Shown here: one piece after another, positions 7,313 through 10,357 of the stretch
How the letters are laid out: each line of letters begins with the position of its first letter
Position numbering within the stretch: position 1 is the stretch's first letter
Assembly (NCBI GenBank): GCA_030828025.1
Contig: JAURDG010000033.1
Location: 1 to 10,357, forward strand
Origin: Flavobacteriaceae bacterium
GTDB lineage: Bacteria > Bacteroidota > Bacteroidia > Flavobacteriales > Flavobacteriaceae
Reading direction: 5' to 3'
Length of the DNA: 10,357 bases
Made by a program: the position numbers and the translations under genes
The notes under the pieces: generated by a model
What the model was told of the DNA's origin: nothing
Databases searched by the model: none
Seen by the model: only the letters and a program-made list of their open reading frames with translations

Positions 7313-10105
7313 TTAATGTACGATTAGCTTTTGCGAACGAATAACTAAATTATTTTTTGGATCTATAATCTGAAGAATTATCAGTCCTTTGGTGTTTACT
7401 TTTACCTCATGTAAGGAATTGGCTTTAATGTGTCCCATTAGAATCTGTTTTCCTACAATGTCGTTTATTTTGTATCGAGTGTTAATATTAAGGCCTTGAG
7501 TATCGATATAGAAAGTTCCTTTATTCGGAACAGGATAAACATTCATTTTTTCAAGATCAAGAAGTGGATTAGAGAGGAAAGAATAGCCGTTTAGAGTATT
7601 TACCTTCCTAGACATACTGTCTCCTTCGGCGTCTGTTACGGTAAATGTAAAAGAGCCTATGCCATAACTTGTCGGCGTATATTGAACGATAGTGCCTTCC
7701 AATTGCGCGGTACCATTCACCACATCAGTAAGATTATATGCTACACTATCTGTAAAACCTTGCGAAAGTTTTTGAATGTCAATTTGAATCTGTTCTCCAG
7801 CATCAGAAGTAAAATGCGGTAAGCTCATCCATTGTAAATAATAGTCAAGGTTTGTGTAGCCATCTCGATTGTCGTCGGCATTTGAATCTGAAAAATCACC
7901 GCTTGTTGAATTGGGATTGGTGCCAATGATGGACTCATACCAGTTTGGCAATCCATCAAGGTCCGAGTCCCAGTCGTTAGGTCTTGAAACAGTGGGGTAG
8001 TTTTCATACCCCCCTGAATCTGTTTCATTGTCTGGGAAACCCTTTTTGTTGGTAACACTGCCTCTAACCGTGTAATTGCCCGCCAAAGTTTCTTCAATCA
8101 TTCTTTGATCATGATCATCAAAAGCTGGCTGGGTACAACCCACATCAGATAATACAAGTTTGTAGGCGTACTTGGCTGATTGGGTCGTGACATGTGAATC
8201 AAAAAATGGAGTGTCAACAAAAGTTTCATAGGTCTTTGTTGCCCCATTGGTATATCGATCTCTTCTACCGTATTCCTGATTCGATTCATCAAAAAAACCA
8301 GGCATAGTGTTTCCTGCAAAATAGACTTTTTGTGTCCCTAAACCAATGTTTTCATGTTCCGCTGTTAAGGCATATCGTGAAAGTTGCATTCCTGGTCCAG
8401 GTTTGTAATAGTTGCCTACAAAATTGACCTCCATAGCACCTCCGTCTGTGGTTCTATTTCCCCAGTTATACACAATGTTGTTGGTAATATCTAATCTTCC
8501 CGAAGCATAACCGCTACCGTCTAAGCCTCCTGCCAAACTCCAGTTTCTTCCATAGTTGTGTGCCAAAAGGTTGTGATGAAAGCTTCCTACATCACCGCCA
8601 ATAGAAGCTGCATAACCATGCTCGGTGCCTGTAGGATAGTTTTGGTGGCCTGCTGCATTTAAAGCTTCAGAAATTAACGTTCTTTGAAGGGTAATGTTAT
8701 GAGCTCCTCGAGAACTAAAGGCTTCATCTATAGTCCAACTAATGGAACAATGGTCAATAATACTGTAATTTGCTCCAGTTAGTCCCATGCCATCAAAGGT
8801 TTTTCCGCCACCTAAACGAACTCTAAGGTGTTGCACCAAATTATCATCTCCGGTAATCCCCAGTGGAGCTGATCGAATCGTGATTCCTTTTCCAGGAGCC
8901 GTTTGTCCTGCAATGGTAACATAGGGTGAACTGGAAACCAAACGTGAGTTTAATTGTATTAAGCCAGAAACGTGAAACACGATGGTTCTGGGCCCGATAT
9001 CATTGGTAACTGCCTCTCGAAAACTTCCTGGTCCGCTGTCATTTAGGTTTGTCACCACGACCACTTTGCCGCCTCTTCCACCTCGAGCATATCGTCCATA
9101 GCCTTCTGCTCCTGGAAATGCCAATTGAGCAGGACGGAAACGCCAAACATTTCCTTTCTCTATACTGTTGTCAGATAATATTTGATCAACTCGCCAAAAA
9201 TAAGTGTCACCTGAATAAAGATCATTTACCTCATAGGAAGTGTTCGATAATGATTGATTGCCTTTAAATGCTACTGAAGAAGTAGTTGCTGTATCTACAG
9301 TCGCCTGATCGGTTCCAAAATAAACATTATGGGAAACCGCATTTGGAGCAGCTGTCCAAGCTAAAGTAAAGCTATTTGCATCTAGCTCAACATGTTCATC
9401 GTTATGCGCTGGAATAGGATTATTCGCTTGATTATAAATATTTGGGGTATTTAACTCAATACCGTTAAGGATGACATTTTTATAATCATAAGTCCCCGAA
9501 GTTTCGGCGGCAAACAAAATCACAACATCATTTCCGGATGTAGCTTGAAATTTTAAGTAAACTGATTTTGCACTAGGTGTGCTTAATGCTCGAACAGTAG
9601 GAATCACATCGTTTTCAACGAGTGTTCCATCAACAAAAATATCAATAGGACTATAGGTATAGCTATCACTATCCACAACATTTAAAAATACCAAAATGCT
9701 ATGTTCTCCTGTTGCTAAGCCGCTCAAGGTTAACTGTATTTGTCCTCCTTGACTAGCCGTACCATTTTTGACGGTTACTCCATCACAAACCAATCTTGCA
9801 TAATGTGGTGATTGAACCCCTGTTTTATACCAACTTGTCCCCAAACCATCGCCATAAGATCCAGCTTTAGAAACAGTAAACGTTACACCATCCAAGGTTT
9901 TGGATGCTGCTGTTCCTGAGCTAATGACCCAAGATGTATAGTCAGGATCGTTGACCTCATTAGCACTCCTTCCAAATTGATCAAAATCTATTTTGACAAT
10001 AGGGCTTTGAGAAAACCCTAAAAGGCTACCTAAAGACAATAAAAGGGCAAATCCTTTGGGTAGCATTTTGTTAAAAAGAAGGTTATTACATTGGTTTTTT
10101 TTCAT
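7313..10105 (-). CDS. Secreted multidomain pectate lyase (PL1-type) with T9SS sorting domain
   Basis: This 930-residue exported enzyme is predicted to cleave polygalacturonate by beta-elimination outside the cell. In order it has a signal peptide (about 1-33, ending GFSQ); a beta-sandwich, malectin/CBM-like module (about 35-220); an FN3-like module (about 238-325); and a right-handed beta-helix lyase domain (about 328-690) opening with AFPGAEGYGRYARGG. The lyase part includes NDSGPGSFREAV, VTIAGQTAPG, an IDHCSISWTIDEAFS segment with acidic residues suited to Ca2+ binding, and FHHNLLAHNYGRN, whose Arg520 is a candidate catalytic base. Asp-rich, Ca-binding TSP3-like motifs follow (711-756, DSDLDGLPNW and DDNRDGYTN), then an Ig/cadherin-like module (about 768-838) and a C-terminal Por-secretion tail (about 855-930, opening VYPVPNKG). 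The ATG at 10105 is chosen; Met14 is an alternative giving a shorter leader. It converges with the kinase gene. The family is secure; exact PL1 subfamily and substrate are inferred. Confidence 0.93.
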   Translation of the reverse strand: MKKNQCNNLLFNKMLPKGFALLLSLGSLLGFSQSPIVKIDFDQFGRSANEVNDPDYTSWVISSGTAASKTLDGVTFTVSKAGSYGDGLGTSWYKTGVQSPHYARLVCDGVTVKNGTASQGGQIQLTLSGLATGEHSILVFLNVVDSDSYTYSPIDIFVDGTLVENDVIPTVRALSTPSAKSVYLKFQATSGNDVVILFAAETSGTYDYKNVILNGIELNTPNIYNQANNPIPAHNDEHVELDANSFTLAWTAAPNAVSHNVYFGTDQATVDTATTSSVAFKGNQSLSNTSYEVNDLYSGDTYFWRVDQILSDNSIEKGNVWRFRPAQLAFPGAEGYGRYARGGRGGKVVVVTNLNDSGPGSFREAVTNDIGPRTIVFHVSGLIQLNSRLVSSSPYVTIAGQTAPGKGITIRSAPLGITGDDNLVQHLRVRLGGGKTFDGMGLTGANYSIIDHCSISWTIDEAFSSRGAHNITLQRTLISEALNAAGHQNYPTGTEHGYAASIGGDVGSFHHNLLAHNYGRNWSLAGGLDGSGYASGRLDITNNIVYNWGNRTTDGGAMEVNFVGNYYKPGPGMQLSRYALTAEHENIGLGTQKVYFAGNTMPGFFDESNQEYGRRDRYTNGATKTYETFVDTPFFDSHVTTQSAKYAYKLVLSDVGCTQPAFDDHDQRMIEETLAGNYTVRGSVTNKKGFPDNETDSGGYENYPTVSRPNDWDSDLDGLPNWYESIIGTNPNSTSGDFSDSNADDNRDGYTNLDYYLQWMSLPHFTSDAGEQIQIDIQKLSQGFTDSVAYNLTDVVNGTAQLEGTIVQYTPTSYGIGSFTFTVTDAEGDSMSRKVNTLNGYSFLSNPLLDLEKMNVYPVPNKGTFYIDTQGLNINTRYKINDIVGKQILMGHIKANSLHEVKVNTKGLIILQIIDPKNNLVIRSQKLIVH

Positions 10106-10130
10106 GGCTATTGCGCATTAAGTTTGGTTA

Positions 10131-10144
10131 CGTAATCGATTGCA
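10131..10144. promoter_or_regulatory. Candidate LacI/GalR-type operator upstream of the pectate lyase
   Basis: On the - strand the 14-mer TGCAATCGATTACG fits the general LacI-family pattern TGNAANCGNTTNCA at 9 of 10 fixed positions; only the last base differs. It is centred on a perfect AATCGATT palindrome with the CG step typical of LacI-family sites. It lies 25 nt before the lyase ATG. Just upstream (plus coordinates 10145-10152) the - strand reads TACATTCG, one mismatch from the Bacteroidota -7 box TAnnTTTG, though I see no convincing -33 TTG. Together these would place the operator at or just after a transcription start, where repression is expected. No regulator gene is in the window. 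This is a single-site motif match, so chance is a real possibility. Confidence 0.35.
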
Positions 10145-10192
10145 CGAATGTATTTAAAATTTCGTTTACTTAAAAAGGCTTTATTAATTATT

Positions 10193-10357
10193 TCAAGACA
10201 CATAGCCTCCATAGCTGGTCACACAAAACGATATTATTAAAATAAATAAGCCTAGGAGTAAAATAAAGTAGGTTTCCTTTTTGACATTTTTCCATTCTTT
10301 CATCAGCAGTCCTACAATGTAGCTAAAGAAAATAAGCATGGACATATGCAAAACCCA
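10193..10357 (-). CDS. rhaT: L-rhamnose/proton symporter RhaT-like, C-terminal end only
   Basis: This is the last 54 codons of a gene that enters from the right edge on the - strand; the frame is open to base 10357 and stops at TGA (10193-10195). Two hydrophobic segments (MSMLIFFSYIVGLLM and FILLLGLFILIISFCV) flank a cytoplasmic-type linker KEWKNVKKET. The GLxxKEWKN linker followed by a final helix closely matches the end of the E. coli RhaT rhamnose transporter (drug/metabolite transporter superfamily), which imports L-rhamnose with a proton across the inner membrane. Stop and lyase start are 87 nt apart on the same strand, so the lyase could be co-transcribed or have its own promoter. Rhamnose is a pectin (rhamnogalacturonan) sugar, so the location is coherent. 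Only a tail is visible, so identity is probable rather than certain. Confidence 0.7.
   Translation of the reverse strand, partial: WVLHMSMLIFFSYIVGLLMKEWKNVKKETYFILLLGLFILIISFCVTSYGGYVS

Noticed and set aside
7825..8319. Two short - strand open frames within the lyase gene
   Set aside because: They are out of frame with a continuous 930-residue protein that has good domain sequence across the region; there is no sign of a frameshift.
9049..9267. 72-codon + strand open frame opposite the lyase gene
   Set aside because: Antisense shadow, with no initiation context or family resemblance.
10173..10190. AT-rich inverted repeat after the rhaT stop as an intrinsic terminator
   Set aside because: The pairing has mismatches, almost no GC, and no proper T-run after it, so it is too weak to annotate.
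1..10357. tRNA, rRNA, CRISPR array, insertion sequence or phage attachment site
   Set aside because: Nearly every base is in well-supported coding sequence; I saw no regularly spaced repeats, transposase motifs or cloverleaf-like segments in the gaps.

Overview
The window reads as low-GC, AT-rich DNA from a member of the Bacteroidota, most likely a flavobacterium. The pectate lyase ends in a type IX secretion (T9SS) sorting tail, which is restricted to that phylum. Start sites lack clear Shine-Dalgarno sequences, and the overall gene style fits. Genus and species cannot be read from the sequence.

Region 1 (1-7291, + strand) is one tightly packed operon, entered in mid-gene at the left edge. 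Its order is: split transketolase N-subunit (5' end missing), transketolase C-subunit, lipoprotein sugar-binding protein, DUF2291 lipoprotein, double-NBD sugar ABC ATPase, RbsC-type permease, and a glycerol-kinase-like FGGY kinase. Spacings are 3, 14, -4, 3, 33 and 6 nt, which supports co-transcription and coupled translation. Together the genes describe a route in which a small sugar is captured, imported through an inner-membrane ABC transporter, phosphorylated, and split or rearranged by a dedicated two-subunit transketolase into central-metabolism phosphates. The best match I can name is the known D-apiose route (D-apiose isomerase, D-apulose kinase, two-subunit apulose-4-phosphate transketolase). 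No isomerase lies in the window; it would have to be upstream or elsewhere. Assignment to apiose is inference; erythrulose, threitol/erythritol, dihydroxyacetone and pentuloses are alternatives.

Region 2 (7313-10105, - strand) converges on the operon with a 21-bp junction. It encodes a 930-residue secreted multidomain PL1-type pectate lyase with a T9SS tail.

Region 3 (10106-10357) holds an 87-bp gap with a candidate LacI-type operator just ahead of the lyase. Beyond it is the last 54 codons of a RhaT-like L-rhamnose/proton symporter, running off the right edge on the - strand. There is no gene-free stretch over 300 bp.

The unifying theme, as inference, is pectin use: homogalacturonan cleavage outside the cell, rhamnose uptake, and probably uptake of a branched or short pectin sugar such as apiose. 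ABC-type sugar import is uncommon in Bacteroidota, which usually rely on SusCD plus permeases, so the operon may have been acquired horizontally.
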